In this document: positions 26,967 to 36,873 of the stretch, piece by piece
Layout: the number at the start of each line of letters is the position of its first letter
Position numbering within the stretch: the stretch's first letter is position 1
Source: Thalassotalea sediminis
GTDB lineage: Bacteria; Pseudomonadota; Gammaproteobacteria; Enterobacterales; Alteromonadaceae
Assembly: GCF_030295915.1 (NCBI RefSeq)
Contig: NZ_AP027361.1
Coordinates: forward strand, 2,790,001 to 2,854,000
Length of the DNA: 64,000 bases
Direction of reading: 5' to 3'
Made by a program: the position numbers and the translations under genes
The notes under the pieces: model-generated
Seen by the model: the letters and a program-made list of their open reading frames with translations, nothing else
The model's database searches: none
What the model was told of the DNA's origin: nothing

Positions 26967-27863
26967 TTATTTTAACAGTTTTTGTAAATATTCAGTGAAC
27001 TCTTTACCTATTTGATCATGTCGCAAACCGTATTCGACCATCGCCTTCATATAGCCCATTTTAGAACCACAATCATGAGATTTCCCTGTCATGTGAAATG
27101 CTTCAACAGTCTCTTGTTGCATCAAGCTAGCTATAGCATCTGTTAATTGAATTTCATCACCTGCGCCTGGTGGCGTATGCTCTAACAATGACCAAATAGG
27201 TTCAGAGAGCACATATCGACCGACAACAGCCAAATTAGATGGCGCTTCCTCAACGCTAGGTTTTTCTACCACAGCAGTCATTTCTTTAGATTCACCAGCA
27301 GCCAACTCATGGCCGCCACAATCAACAACACCATAATTTTGTACTTTTTCTCGCGGCACGGGTTCAACCAATATCTGGCTATGGCCCGTATTTTCAAAAC
27401 GTGTCAGCATGGCTGATAAATTTTCAGTTTTTAAATCTGCAGTAGCATCATCTAAAATAACATCAGGCAACACCACCACAAAAGGGTTACCACCAACGAG
27501 AGGCTTAGCCTTTAATACCGCATGACCTAACCCTTTAGCTTCCCCTTGTCTAACGTGCATAATGGTCACACCTTTTGGGCAAATAGCTTGAATTTCATCA
27601 AGCAATTGTCTTTTAACACGCTTTTCTAACGTTGTTTCAAGCTCAAAAGACTTATCAAAATGATTCTCAATAGAATTTTTAGAGGAATGAGTCACCAAGA
27701 CAATTTCTTTGATACCTGCACTTATGCATTCATTAACAATATATTGAATAAGTGGTTTATCAACGATAGGCAACATTTCCTTTGGTATGGCCTTTGTTGC
27801 TGGCAACATTCTTGTGCCTAATCCGGCAACGGGTATAACTGCTTTAGTGACTTTCTTTTCCAT
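26967..27863 (-). CDS. galU: UTP-glucose-1-phosphate uridylyltransferase
   Basis: A 298-residue nucleotidyltransferase with the [17 protein letters not shown] signature near residue 14 and VEKP in the second half. It makes UDP-glucose, the substrate of GalE and Ugd, both in this window. I start at MEKKVTK (ATG at 27863, GAGG upstream); the open frame extends 27 codons farther, but that extension has no similarity to known GalU starts. Confidence 0.95.
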   Translation of the reverse strand: MEKKVTKAVIPVAGLGTRMLPATKAIPKEMLPIVDKPLIQYIVNECISAGIKEIVLVTHSSKNSIENHFDKSFELETTLEKRVKRQLLDEIQAICPKGVTIMHVRQGEAKGLGHAVLKAKPLVGGNPFVVVLPDVILDDATADLKTENLSAMLTRFENTGHSQILVEPVPREKVQNYGVVDCGGHELAAGESKEMTAVVEKPSVEEAPSNLAVVGRYVLSEPIWSLLEHTPPGAGDEIQLTDAIASLMQQETVEAFHMTGKSHDCGSKMGYMKAMVEYGLRHDQIGKEFTEYLQKLLK

Positions 27864-28108
27864 ATCATCCTCTAGGAAACATTGCTGAAAACTCGATAAA
27901 GAGTACAGGTAATTGCATAAAATGTCATAAGTATATTTAAACAAATTATCACTTTTTTAACACCTGAATTTTTTTCACCATAAATCAATAAAAACAGTAA
28001 CCTGTTAGTAAACCTTTCATCGATATATTCAAACAGCTCAGCTGAATTACTTGCGCTTATCTTCTATCAAAGGTATAAATGCCGCTGATTTACGATAAAT
28101 TGCGCCTA

Positions 28109-28136
28109 TTGAATCTATTTATCAATCTTATCTAAT
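28109..28136 (+). promoter_or_regulatory. Predicted promoter of the peptide transporter gene
   Basis: TTGAAT (28109-28114) and TCTAAT (28131-28136) are separated by 16 bp, about 60 bp before the start codon. The rest of the 27864-28196 gap between the divergent genes holds no other clear feature. Motif match by eye. Confidence 0.4.
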
Positions 28137-28196
28137 GAATAATAAAAAGAATAATAATACTCAATATTATGTGCGCACCTTAGGAAGGAAATTTAT

Positions 28197-29732
28197 ATGA
28201 CAACGCAAAGCGCTAAGACCTTTTTTGGACAACCAGAAGGTCTTAAAACACTCTTTTTCACAGAAATGTGGGAGCGAATGAGTTACTACGGCATGAGAAT
28301 GTTGTTAGTACTTTTTATGACCGCAACTCTTCAAGAAGGTGGTTTAGGATTGACTGTAGCCTCAGCCGCAGCAATTTATGGACTTTACACCGGTAGTGTA
28401 TATTTCATGGGGCTACCTGGCGGTTGGATTTCAGATAGATTACTCGGCGGCCAAAAAGCGGTTTGGTATGGTGGTATCATCATCATGTGTGGCCACATCA
28501 TTTTAGCTTTCCCTAGCGATAAAACATTTTTTATTGGCTTAATTGTCGTTATTTTAGGTACGGGTTTACTAAAACCAAATATCGGTGCAATGGTAGGTCA
28601 GTTATATTCTGACGAAGATAAGCGCCGTGACTCGGGTTACGCCATCTACTACATGGGTATTAACTTAGGCTCAGTATTAGGTTACACAATTTGTGGTTAC
28701 CTAATGGAAGATCAAGAAAACTTCGGTTGGCACTGGGCGTTTGGTGCTGCTGCAGTAGGTATGGCTGCTGGCTTAATACAATACCGTAAAACACTCAATA
28801 AATTACATGGTGTTGGCGCTGCTCCAGAAGCTCCGCTATCACCAAAGGGTAAACAAATTAGCTGGGCAACCATTGGCGCACTGCTCATTATGTTAGCAAC
28901 GGTTACATCGGCCGCTTTAACAGGTGCAATTATTATTGAACCTGTTGCTGTTGCCCAATACGTTGCTATCAGCTTTAGTATTATGTTTGTACTTTACTAC
29001 GCGTCGATTTTTTTCTTCGGTAACCTAACAAAAAATGAAATGAAACGTTTAGGTGCGCTTCTACTAGTGTGTATAGCATCTGCATGTTTCTGGTCAGGCT
29101 TTGAGCAAGCTGGCTCTTCAATGAACTTATTTGCGCGTGATTACACAGATAGAATTGTGGGTAGTTTCGAAATTCCTACAGGTTGGTTCCAGTCTTTAAA
29201 TGCCATGTTTATTGTTTTATTATCGCCGTTTTTTGCAGCGTTATGGATCAACTTAGGTAAACGTTTTGTTAGCCCAGCCTATGGTATTAAATGTGCCATT
29301 GGCCTAATGATCATGGCAAGTGGCTTTATTGTGATGTTCTTTGCGGCACAATATGCTGCATCAGGTATGAAAGTCGCCCCTTATTGGTTAGTTGCCACTT
29401 ACTTCTTACATACCGTTGGTGAACTTTGTTTAAGCCCTGTTGCCTTAAGTGCGATTAGTAAGCTATCGCCACGTCGTTTTGCTGGTCAAATGATGGGGGT
29501 ATTCGTACTCACTTATTCTATCGGTAACATTATTTCAGGTTTGCTAGCCGGTAACTTTGATCCAAACCGTGTAGACCAATTACCAAACTTATACATCCAA
29601 ATTAGTTTATTCAGTATTGGTATTGGCATTGTCATTTTGCTACTAAGCTTCAAATCTCGCATTTGGGAAAATGCATCTGACGAAAAAGATGCCATTACGC
29701 CAACACCGGGTAAAGCAGCAGAAACCTTATAA
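28197..29732 (+). CDS. POT-family proton-coupled oligopeptide transporter
   Basis: A 511-residue protein with about 14 transmembrane helices. The family motif ExxERxxYY is seen as EMWERMSYY at 23-31, which couples proton and peptide binding. GTGLLKPNIGAMVGQLY and FWSGFEQAGSSMNLFARDYT are also typical. It imports di- and tripeptides. AGGAAGGA lies before the ATG. A hairpin terminator follows 15 bp beyond the stop codon. Confidence 0.93.
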   Translation: MTTQSAKTFFGQPEGLKTLFFTEMWERMSYYGMRMLLVLFMTATLQEGGLGLTVASAAAIYGLYTGSVYFMGLPGGWISDRLLGGQKAVWYGGIIIMCGHIILAFPSDKTFFIGLIVVILGTGLLKPNIGAMVGQLYSDEDKRRDSGYAIYYMGINLGSVLGYTICGYLMEDQENFGWHWAFGAAAVGMAAGLIQYRKTLNKLHGVGAAPEAPLSPKGKQISWATIGALLIMLATVTSAALTGAIIIEPVAVAQYVAISFSIMFVLYYASIFFFGNLTKNEMKRLGALLLVCIASACFWSGFEQAGSSMNLFARDYTDRIVGSFEIPTGWFQSLNAMFIVLLSPFFAALWINLGKRFVSPAYGIKCAIGLMIMASGFIVMFFAAQYAASGMKVAPYWLVATYFLHTVGELCLSPVALSAISKLSPRRFAGQMMGVFVLTYSIGNIISGLLAGNFDPNRVDQLPNLYIQISLFSIGIGIVILLLSFKSRIWENASDEKDAITPTPGKAAETL

Positions 29733-29747
29733 TTAAACAGATTAATC

Positions 29748-29774
29748 GCGGTGGTTTTACCACCGCTTTTGTTT
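29748..29774 (+). terminator. Terminator of the peptide transporter gene
   Basis: GCGGTGGT (29748-29755) pairs with ACCACCGC (29759-29766), followed by TTTTGTTT. The T-run ends directly at the start codon of the next gene. Confidence 0.8.
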
Positions 29775-30374
29775 ATGAAAGCACAAAACTCTCGTCAACA
29801 AATACGTCAGCAAGTACGACAAAAACGCCAGTCTCTTTCAAGAGATTTACAAACGCAAGCGTCGTTTGCATTAGTTAAGCAACTCATTAAACTGCCTACA
29901 ATTACCGATGCAAAATCAATTGCCATTTATTTGGCAAATGATGGCGAGCTAAATACAACGGCTTTTATTGAGTGGTGTTGGCAACACAATATTCAAACCT
30001 ACCTTCCTGTACTCCATCCATTTAATGCTGGGCACTTACTTTTTTTGCAGTATCATCCAGATACAGTAATGACTAAAAATAAGTATGGCATCAAAGAACC
30101 CAAACTAGATGTGCGGAACGTGTGTGCAATGCATGAGCTAGATGTGATATTTACGCCTTTAGTCGCCTTTGACGAATCAGGAGCACGTTTAGGTATGGGC
30201 GGTGGCTATTATGACAGAACACTAGCAACGCGCTCTGCGTCGAAGCCAGTCGCCATTGGTTTAGCACACGACTGTCAAAAAATAGCGCGCATTCCTATTG
30301 AAGCTTGGGATATACCATTACCACACATTATTACTCCGTCCCAACACTATCAATTTACCTTAACGACCAATTAG
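29775..30374 (+). CDS. ygfA: 5-formyltetrahydrofolate cyclo-ligase
   Basis: A 199-residue enzyme with the ATP/phosphate-binding GMGGGYYDRTL near residue 142, diagnostic of the family. It converts 5-formyl-THF to 5,10-methenyl-THF. The ATG at 29775 begins exactly after the T-run of the upstream terminator and has no Shine-Dalgarno; an in-frame GTG at 29751 lies within the hairpin. The order ygfA-rpiA-serA resembles the E. coli ssrS-ygfA-serA-rpiA region. The expected 6S RNA gene is not found upstream. Confidence 0.92.
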   Translation: MKAQNSRQQIRQQVRQKRQSLSRDLQTQASFALVKQLIKLPTITDAKSIAIYLANDGELNTTAFIEWCWQHNIQTYLPVLHPFNAGHLLFLQYHPDTVMTKNKYGIKEPKLDVRNVCAMHELDVIFTPLVAFDESGARLGMGGGYYDRTLATRSASKPVAIGLAHDCQKIARIPIEAWDIPLPHIITPSQHYQFTLTTN

Positions 30375-30716
30375 TCACCTAAAAATAAGTAAAAAACGAC
30401 ACAGTTGGCACCTTAACCATTTCACCTATTACGGAAAGAAAATAATCCACCTTAATAGCAAGTAGCTTTAACATGACTCCCAACAAGGACGCTTACTTCT
30501 TTCAGTTCGTAGTTGCAAGGACTGTCACCAAGTTTCAACGAGCATACGGGCATGCTATCTGAACAATCACCACCGCCAAAGGTGATGGTTTTATTTTGAA
30601 TAATTACGCTTGAGATTAGTTAATTATCAAGTACTCAATTAATTTAAGAAAATTCTAATAACACTGGCGAAAAATTGGCTGTTATAATAAGCAAAATTTC
30701 TCACGGATCCGATGTT
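30375..30716 (+). other. Intergenic region between ygfA and rpiA, possible small RNA
   Basis: No gene in 342 bp. It contains short stems (AGCAT/ATGCT near 30541-30556, CAGTTC/GGACTG near 30511-30532) and a weak terminator-like hairpin (ATCACC 30566-30571 with GGTGAT 30581-30586, followed by GGTTTTATTTT). This could end a small RNA on the plus strand. I looked for 6S RNA hallmarks and did not find them. TATAAT at 30683-30688 may be the -10 element of rpiA, though that leaves only a short leader. Confidence 0.3.
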
Positions 30717-31373
30717 ATGACACAAGATGAAATGAAAAAAACGGCGGCAATAAAGGCGCTAGAATTTATTGAAGATGACACTATCGTTGGTGTAGGTACT
30801 GGTTCAACTGTAAATCACTTTATCGATGCCCTTGCAAGCAAGAAAAACGACATAACCGGCGCAGTCTCTAGCTCAGAAGAGTCTACCAAACGCCTTAAAG
30901 CGTTAGACATAGAAGTATTTGATTTAAATGGTGTCAATGAAATTAGTGTATATGTCGATGGTGCCGATGAAATCACAGAACATATGCATATGATTAAAGG
31001 TGGTGGTGCAGCTTTAACACGAGAAAAAATTGTCGCTGCTGTCGCCAAGTCTTTTGTCTGTATTTGTGACGAATCAAAACAGGTTCCTATGCTTGGTAAA
31101 TTTCCACTGCCAGTTGAAGTTATTCCAATGGCACGCAGCTATGTAGCGCGAGAGCTCGTAAAACTTGGCGGAGACCCTGTATATCGCCAAGGTGTTGTTA
31201 CCGATAACGGCAATGTCATTCTTGATGTGCATAACTTAGACATTATTGATCCAAAGCGCTTAGAATCTGATATTAATGCCATTGTAGGCGTTGTTACTAA
31301 CGGTTTGTTCGCTCATCGTGGTGCTGATGTATTAATACTTGGCACACCTGAAGGTGCAAAGGTAGTAAAATAA
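30717..31373 (+). CDS. rpiA: Ribose-5-phosphate isomerase A
   Basis: A 218-residue protein, the same size as E. coli RpiA, with [23 protein letters not shown] (catalytic Asp), [14 protein letters not shown] and [14 protein letters not shown]. It interconverts ribose-5-phosphate and ribulose-5-phosphate. I start at MTQDEMKK (ATG at 30717), which aligns with the E. coli start; the open frame extends 14 codons upstream. Confidence 0.97.
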   Translation: MTQDEMKKTAAIKALEFIEDDTIVGVGTGSTVNHFIDALASKKNDITGAVSSSEESTKRLKALDIEVFDLNGVNEISVYVDGADEITEHMHMIKGGGAALTREKIVAAVAKSFVCICDESKQVPMLGKFPLPVEVIPMARSYVARELVKLGGDPVYRQGVVTDNGNVILDVHNLDIIDPKRLESDINAIVGVVTNGLFAHRGADVLILGTPEGAKVVK

Positions 31374-31466
31374 CACTTTAGAGTTTTAGCACTATATGAT
31401 ACGGTTGGCTAAGTTTTAGGTATCTAGCCATCTATACATCAACAACATTAACTACGGTTTTACCAT

Positions 31467-32696
31467 ATGAGCAATAATTCGTTAGCAAAAGAAAAAATCA
31501 AGATTTTACTGCTGGAAGGTGTGCACCAAAGTGCATTAGAAGAGCTGAAGTCTAAAGGTTATACCAATATTGAGTACTTAAAAACGTCTTTATCTGAAGA
31601 GCAGCTTATTGAAAAAATTGCTGATGTTCATTTTATTGGCATTCGCTCTCGCACAATGCTTAATGAAAAAGTACTTAGCCACGCTAAAAAGCTTGTCGCT
31701 ATTGGCTGTTTTTGTATTGGCACTAACCAAGTAGACGTTCAGGCCGCCAAAGAGAAAGGTGTGCCGGTTTTTAACGCTCCGTTTTCAAATACGCGTTCTG
31801 TTGCAGAACTAGTATTAGGCGAATTACTGTTATTACTCCGAGGTATTCCTGAAAAAAGCGCACAAGCTCATCGTGGCGTTTGGAACAAATCAGCAGCTGG
31901 CTCTGTTGAGGCGAGAGGAAAAACTTTTGGTATTATTGGTTACGGGCATATAGGCATGCAAGTAGGTATTCTTGCTGAAACCGTTGGTATGAAAGTCAAA
32001 TTTTACGACATTGAAACCAAGTTACCACTTGGTAATGCAGAACAAGCACCTAGTTTGACTGCACTATTACAAGAAGCAGATGTGGTTAGCTTACACGTTC
32101 CTGAAACTGCCCAGACACAAAATATGATGGGTGCGGCTGAGTTTGATGTAATGAAAGATGGAGCCATCTTTATCAACGCTTCGCGCGGTACAGTTGTTGA
32201 TATTGATGCCCTATGTGAAGCATTGACCAGTAAAAAGGTGGCAGGTGCAGCAATTGATGTATTTCCGGTTGAGCCAAAAAGCAATGATGAAGAATTCATC
32301 ACACCTTTACGCGCTTTCGACAACGTTATATTGACACCACATATTGGTGGCAGTACTAAAGAAGCACAAGAAAATATCGGGTTAGAAGTTGCGAGTAAAC
32401 TCGCTAAATATTCTGATAATGGTTCAACCTTGTCTGCAGTAAACTTCCCAGAAGTGTCGCTGCCGGGGCATACTGGTACGAGCCGTCTATTGCATATTCA
32501 CAAAAACCAACCGGGTATTTTGACGAAAATAAACCAAGCATTTGCTGAGCACAACATTAATATTGCCGCGCAATATTTACAAACAGATGACCAAAATGGT
32601 TATGTGGTTATTGATATCGAAACTGAAGATAGTGAAATAGCTTTAAGAGAGTTAAAACTCATTGAAGGTACAATCAAAGCACGTATTCTTCATTAA
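31467..32696 (+). CDS. serA: D-3-phosphoglycerate dehydrogenase
   Basis: A 409-residue enzyme with an NAD-binding GYGHIGMQVG, the catalytic-site region RSRTM, LTPHIGGSTKEAQ, and a C-terminal ACT domain (about 338-409) that binds serine for feedback control. It catalyses the first step of serine synthesis. Length equals that of E. coli SerA (410). It lies 93 bp after rpiA and has its own terminator. Confidence 0.97.
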   Translation: MSNNSLAKEKIKILLLEGVHQSALEELKSKGYTNIEYLKTSLSEEQLIEKIADVHFIGIRSRTMLNEKVLSHAKKLVAIGCFCIGTNQVDVQAAKEKGVPVFNAPFSNTRSVAELVLGELLLLLRGIPEKSAQAHRGVWNKSAAGSVEARGKTFGIIGYGHIGMQVGILAETVGMKVKFYDIETKLPLGNAEQAPSLTALLQEADVVSLHVPETAQTQNMMGAAEFDVMKDGAIFINASRGTVVDIDALCEALTSKKVAGAAIDVFPVEPKSNDEEFITPLRAFDNVILTPHIGGSTKEAQENIGLEVASKLAKYSDNGSTLSAVNFPEVSLPGHTGTSRLLHIHKNQPGILTKINQAFAEHNINIAAQYLQTDDQNGYVVIDIETEDSEIALRELKLIEGTIKARILH

Positions 32697-32727
32697 TAAT
32701 CTACATTGCTATTAGATTAAAATTAAT

Positions 32728-32757
32728 AAAAAACGGGACCGATTGTCCCGTTTTTTT
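32728..32757. terminator. Terminator between serA and ugd
   Basis: A 12-bp stem AAAAAACGGGAC and GTCCCGTTTTTT with a 5-nt loop. A and T runs on both sides make it suitable for both convergent genes. Confidence 0.88.
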
Positions 32758-32795
32758 GCTTTAGTTTATTAACTCGTCATGCCGTTTAGTAGATA

Positions 32796-33962
32796 TTAAT
32801 CTTTACCAAATAAATCTCGGGTGTAAACTTTTTCAACAACATCTTCCAGCTCTTCCGACATACGATTAGACACAATAACATCTGACATAGCTTTAAATAC
32901 ATTAAGATCTGTGATCACTTGAGAATTGTAAAACGTTTCATCTTGCAGTTCAGGTTCAAATATCACTACCTCTACACCCTTAGCTTTAATGCGTTTCATG
33001 ATCCCTTGAATAGAAGAATCACGAAAGTTATCAGAACCAGATTTCATAATTAAGCGATAAACACCAACGGTAGCAGGCTGTTTCTTCAGAATTGATTCAG
33101 CAATAAAATCTTTACGTGTCACGTTAGCATCAACAATGGCTTTAATCATGTTGTTAGGTACGTCTTGATAATTTGCAAGTAACTGTTTGGTGTCTTTTGG
33201 TAAACAATAACCACCATAACCAAAAGAAGGATTGTTGTAATGATTACCAATACGAGGATCTAACCCTACGCCTTCAATAATAGAGCGAGAATCAAGCCCA
33301 TGTGACTCCGCATAACTATCTAATTCGTTAAAGTAAGCAACTCGCATCGCTAAATATGTATTTGCAAAAAGCTTTATTGCTTCGGCTTCTGTAGCGCGAG
33401 TGTATAACGTATCAATATTTTCCTTTATTGCACCTCGCTGTAATAAGTCAGCAAACTGTTCTGCCTCTTTTGTTTTAGCGCCAATTATAATGCGCGTCGG
33501 GTAAAGGTTATCGTATAGAGCTTTACCTTCCCTTAAAAATTCTGGTGAAAAAATAATATTTTCAGACTGATATTTCTCTTTTACACGATGTGTAAAACCA
33601 ACAGGTACGGTTGATTTAATGATAATAGTAGCACGCGGACAAAATGATATAACGTCTGCAATAACAGCTTCAACAGAGCTTGTATCAAAATAATTAGATT
33701 GAGGATCGTAGTTTGTCGGTGTTGCTATGACAATAAAATCTCTTTCTGCATACGCCACTTTTTTATCGGTAGTCGCTTGTAGTTTAATACAAGGGTCCGC
33801 TAAAAAAGACTCTATTTCTGTATCTTGAATAGGCGATTGACGCGCATTTATTAAATCGACACGATCTTGTGCAACGTCAAAAGCAATAACGTCATTTTGT
33901 TGCGCTAATAATAATCCGTTTGATAAGCCTACATACCCTGTACCGACAACTGTAATCTTCAT
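32796..33962 (-). CDS. ugd: UDP-glucose 6-dehydrogenase
   Basis: A 388-residue protein, the same length as E. coli Ugd and very similar in sequence. NAD-binding [10 protein letters not shown] is at 7-16, [10 protein letters not shown] and [15 protein letters not shown] are typical, and the catalytic cysteine is in [12 protein letters not shown]. It oxidises UDP-glucose to UDP-glucuronate for polysaccharide synthesis. It sits between the housekeeping group and serA, 17 bp below pgpA, so it may be co-transcribed with pgpA and thiL. Confidence 0.95.
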   Translation of the reverse strand: MKITVVGTGYVGLSNGLLLAQQNDVIAFDVAQDRVDLINARQSPIQDTEIESFLADPCIKLQATTDKKVAYAERDFIVIATPTNYDPQSNYFDTSSVEAVIADVISFCPRATIIIKSTVPVGFTHRVKEKYQSENIIFSPEFLREGKALYDNLYPTRIIIGAKTKEAEQFADLLQRGAIKENIDTLYTRATEAEAIKLFANTYLAMRVAYFNELDSYAESHGLDSRSIIEGVGLDPRIGNHYNNPSFGYGGYCLPKDTKQLLANYQDVPNNMIKAIVDANVTRKDFIAESILKKQPATVGVYRLIMKSGSDNFRDSSIQGIMKRIKAKGVEVVIFEPELQDETFYNSQVITDLNVFKAMSDVIVSNRMSEELEDVVEKVYTRDLFGKD

Positions 33963-33979
33963 TCATTAAAACCTATTCA

Positions 33980-34459
33980 CTAGAAAAGTAGCTGCATACA
34001 TAAACACGCAGCAATACCAGCAGCGATGTCATCAATCATAATACCAAAACCACCATGACAATGCTTATCAAGCCATGAAATCGGCCAAGGTTTAATAATG
34101 TCAAACAAACGAAACAGCAAAAAACCTACAATAACCGACTTCCATGACACAGGGATTAAAATCATTGTAATTAAATAGCCAACAATTTCATCCCAAACAA
34201 TTGCAGGGTGATCATGCACACCAGCCGCTTTTGCGGCATGTGAGCAGATATAAATACCAAGCAGTGCCATTACTAATAAAACAGCCAAATAAGGTATTAT
34301 GGGTAACGCTGCTAGCAATAAAAAGACCGGTATTGCCGCAACAGTACCAAATGTACCAGGTGCTTTCGGTGCTAAACCACTACCGAAGCCAAGGGCCAAG
34401 AATTGAATAGGATCAGATAACTTAAAACGTGCAACAATCGATTTGTTTTTATTATTCAT
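33980..34459 (-). CDS. pgpA: Phosphatidylglycerophosphatase A
   Basis: A 159-residue membrane enzyme with GLAPKAPGTFGT, VWDEIVGYLI and RLFDIIKPWPI, the family motifs. It dephosphorylates phosphatidylglycerol phosphate in the inner membrane. Two starts are possible: the ATG at 34459 gives an 8-bp overlap with thiL and is preferred; the ATG at 34480 adds seven residues. The thiL-pgpA order is common in gammaproteobacteria. Confidence 0.93.
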   Translation of the reverse strand: MNNKNKSIVARFKLSDPIQFLALGFGSGLAPKAPGTFGTVAAIPVFLLLAALPIIPYLAVLLVMALLGIYICSHAAKAAGVHDHPAIVWDEIVGYLITMILIPVSWKSVIVGFLLFRLFDIIKPWPISWLDKHCHGGFGIMIDDIAAGIAACLCMQLLF

Positions 34460-35417
34460 TTGAAAAGTGCTCAAACCCATAACTGCTAATTTGTGCTGGT
34501 TTGCTATTTAATGTGGTAGTTATTTTTGCATTACCGTTTAACTGACCTATACAGGTTACTTTTGTTCCCATGTCTGCCAATGTCGTTTCCATGCCCACTT
34601 TATTGTCTTCTGAGACGGTAAATAACAACTCATAATCGTCTCCACCTGTAAGCGCTAATTCAATAGCTTGCTCCATATCTACCGCAGAGCTTAGTGCATC
34701 TGACATTGGCAAATCTTCAAGTACAATATTGGCACCAACACCAGATGCCTTACAAATATGTGTTAAATCAGCAAGTAAACCGTCAGAAATATCTATCGCC
34801 GCAGAAGCATACTCACGTAGCGCTTTGCCTGCTAAAACTTTAGGCTTTGGTTGGTTTAAGCGCGCCATAGCCGTTTTCAGAACTTCACCATTAATCGTGA
34901 TATCACCGTAATAATGCTTTAAGGCTAATGCTGCATCACCAAGCTCACCGGTTACATATATCCAATCACCTGCTTTTGCACCGCTGCGAGCAAGGTGTTT
35001 ATTTGGAGGAACCACACCTTGCGCGGTTACGGTGATACTTAACGGTCCTTGAGTGGTATCACCACCAATTAATTGAACGTTATAGAATTCACATAACTCA
35101 AACATGCCTTCACAAAAATCGCCAACCCAGTCTTCATCAACACTCGGCAGACTTATTGCCACAGAAACCCAACTTGGCTCGGCTCCCATTGCGGCAAGAT
35201 CAGACAAATTAACCGCAATGGCTTTATGACCAATCGCTTTAGCATCAGTATTTTCCGGAAAGTGCACGCCAGAAATTAACGTATCTGTAGTTATAGCAAT
35301 ATTCTGTTTTTCTGAGGGAGTAATAATTGCACAATCATCACCAATACCTACAACAACATCTCGTCTAGTGACTATTTGTTCTGCAAAATATGTTTTGATC
35401 AGCTCAAACTCTTTCAT
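34452..35417 (-). CDS. thiL: Thiamine-monophosphate kinase
   Basis: A 321-residue kinase with VVGIGDDCAII, TDTLISGVHFP, LSDLAAMGAEP and SDGLLADLTHIC, typical of ThiL of the PurM-like fold. It phosphorylates thiamine monophosphate to the diphosphate. It follows nusB after an 88-bp gap that holds a terminator-like hairpin, and it overlaps pgpA. Confidence 0.95.
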   Translation of the reverse strand: MKEFELIKTYFAEQIVTRRDVVVGIGDDCAIITPSEKQNIAITTDTLISGVHFPENTDAKAIGHKAIAVNLSDLAAMGAEPSWVSVAISLPSVDEDWVGDFCEGMFELCEFYNVQLIGGDTTQGPLSITVTAQGVVPPNKHLARSGAKAGDWIYVTGELGDAALALKHYYGDITINGEVLKTAMARLNQPKPKVLAGKALREYASAAIDISDGLLADLTHICKASGVGANIVLEDLPMSDALSSAVDMEQAIELALTGGDDYELLFTVSEDNKVGMETTLADMGTKVTCIGQLNGNAKITTTLNSKPAQISSYGFEHFSNE

Positions 35418-35457
35418 AATAATTACCTGTTTAACTTATTCCCTGTTATAAAAACAA

Positions 35458-35481
35458 AAGGCGCTCAAAATACAGCGCCTT
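35458..35481 (-). terminator. Hairpin terminator between nusB and thiL
   Basis: AAGGCGCT (35458-35465) pairs with AGCGCCTT (35474-35481), loop of 8 nt. On the minus strand it is followed by TTTGTTTTTAT. It would end or attenuate the ribH-nusB transcript before thiL. Confidence 0.7.
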
Positions 35482-35505
35482 CGTCATTATCTGTTATCTA
35501 GAATG

Positions 35506-35922
35506 TTACTCTTGAGGACGTATCACTTTTACAGTTTTGTCTAAAACTCCATTAACAAACTTGTGGCTATCATCGGCAGCAAAAACTTTTGCCAACTCTA
35601 TCGCTTCATTAATAACAACGCGATATGGCACATCGTGACAATCACTTAATTCATAAACGGCGACGCGCAAAATTGCCTTTTCAATATGATCAACATCATC
35701 TAGATCACGATCTAAATAAGGCGTAATAGCTAAATCGATTGAGTTTGTTTGCGTAGTTACGCCACGAAAGAGCTTTTGAAAATAATCAACTTCAAAACGA
35801 CGTTTCGCATTTTCAGTTAAAAAGTGCGCTTCGACATCTGCAACAGAGTTTTCACTCATTTGCCATGAATAAACTGCTTGTACCGCTAGTTCACGCGCTT
35901 TTCTTCTTGGAGATGGTTTCAC
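35506..35922 (-). CDS. nusB: Transcription antitermination factor NusB
   Basis: A 138-residue all-helical RNA-binding protein with the N-terminal [16 protein letters not shown] and the C-terminal [23 protein letters not shown] motifs. It binds boxA RNA with NusE for rRNA antitermination. It lies 30 bp after ribH, the standard arrangement. Confidence 0.96.
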   Translation of the reverse strand: MKPSPRRKARELAVQAVYSWQMSENSVADVEAHFLTENAKRRFEVDYFQKLFRGVTTQTNSIDLAITPYLDRDLDDVDHIEKAILRVAVYELSDCHDVPYRVVINEAIELAKVFAADDSHKFVNGVLDKTVKVIRPQE

Positions 35923-35952
35923 AAATATATCCTGTATTAAATTCTAGCTTGA

Positions 35953-36417
35953 TTATAGCTTAGCAAGTACGTTGACCATTTCTAATGCACCTAAAGCCGC
36001 TTCGCCGCCTTTATTGCCAGCTTTCGTACCTGCTCGCTCAATTGCTTGCTCGATTGAGTCCGTAGTAATAACACCAAAAGAAACTGGAATTTCAGACTCT
36101 AAGCACACTTGCGCTAGCCCTTTGTTACACTCACCCGCTACAAAATCAAAATGTGGTGTACCACCACGAATAACGGCACCAATTGCAATAATTGCATCGT
36201 ATTTGCCTTGAGCCGCAGCTTTTTTAGCAACTAACGGTAATTCGTACGCACCAGGTACTTTAATGACTGTAATGTCTTGCTCTGCAACATCACCATGACG
36301 CTTAAGCGTATCAATTGCGCCTTCAAGCAAACTATCAACAATAAAATGGTTAAATCTAGATACCACGATTGCAAACTTTTTACCTGTTGCAACAAAGCCG
36401 CCTTCAATTACATTCAT
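35953..36417 (-). CDS. ribH: 6,7-dimethyl-8-ribityllumazine synthase
   Basis: A 154-residue enzyme with [44 protein letters not shown] and the GNKGGEAA loop. It catalyses the penultimate step of riboflavin synthesis and forms icosahedral shells in this family. It leads the ribH-nusB group. I see no FMN riboswitch upstream. Confidence 0.96.
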   Translation of the reverse strand: MNVIEGGFVATGKKFAIVVSRFNHFIVDSLLEGAIDTLKRHGDVAEQDITVIKVPGAYELPLVAKKAAAQGKYDAIIAIGAVIRGGTPHFDFVAGECNKGLAQVCLESEIPVSFGVITTDSIEQAIERAGTKAGNKGGEAALGALEMVNVLAKL

Positions 36418-36587
36418 GGAAAAATCACTCTTTAGATGAAAAATTGTCGCGATTCTAGCAAAAAATGAAAGATTTAGGTACTAATTTATCGAATATCTTC
36501 TGTAACCTTGCTTATCGAAACCTAAAAAGTATGCACTAGCCGAAAGGAACTTTTTTCTCTAAAATTAACGCTATCACATTATGAACA

Positions 36588-36872
36588 ATGGCATTAAACA
36601 GATTGATTTTTTCAACGAACCAAATCCCTGAACTTAAGGGATTATCAATTGGAGAGCGAGCAGCAAAAATTCAGCAAGCAGAATTAAAGCTTACAGCACC
36701 TGAAAAGTTAATATTAAACTTATTGAAGTTATGTATGATTATTCCACCGTTTTTTTATTTAGCGCAGCAGAATTGGCTTTACTTGAGCATAGCAATAATT
36801 GGCGCAGTCATACTAAAAGTCGTCATATTTACACCGATAAAACTCAAGTTTTTAAGTAAATATTTACAGTAA
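36588..36872 (+). CDS. Small conserved membrane protein (DUF6170-like)
   Basis: A 94-residue protein. The soluble N-terminal part (LSIGERAAKIQQAELKLT) is followed by two hydrophobic segments (about 46-59 and 63-80). It resembles small proteins seen next to ribH in Alteromonadales, named DUF6170 from memory. It diverges from ribH and converges with the glycosyltransferase at 36874, with one base between the stop codons. Function unknown. Confidence 0.7.
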   Translation: MALNRLIFSTNQIPELKGLSIGERAAKIQQAELKLTAPEKLILNLLKLCMIIPPFFYLAQQNWLYLSIAIIGAVILKVVIFTPIKLKFLSKYLQ

Positions 36873-36873
36873 G

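Noticed and set aside
30375..30716. 6S RNA gene next to ygfA
   Set aside because: The conserved 6S segments I know from E. coli and Vibrio are not seen on either strand. Only small stems are visible.
36418..36587. FMN riboswitch upstream of ribH
   Set aside because: The region is only 170 bp and lacks the RFN-type conserved blocks and paired stems.
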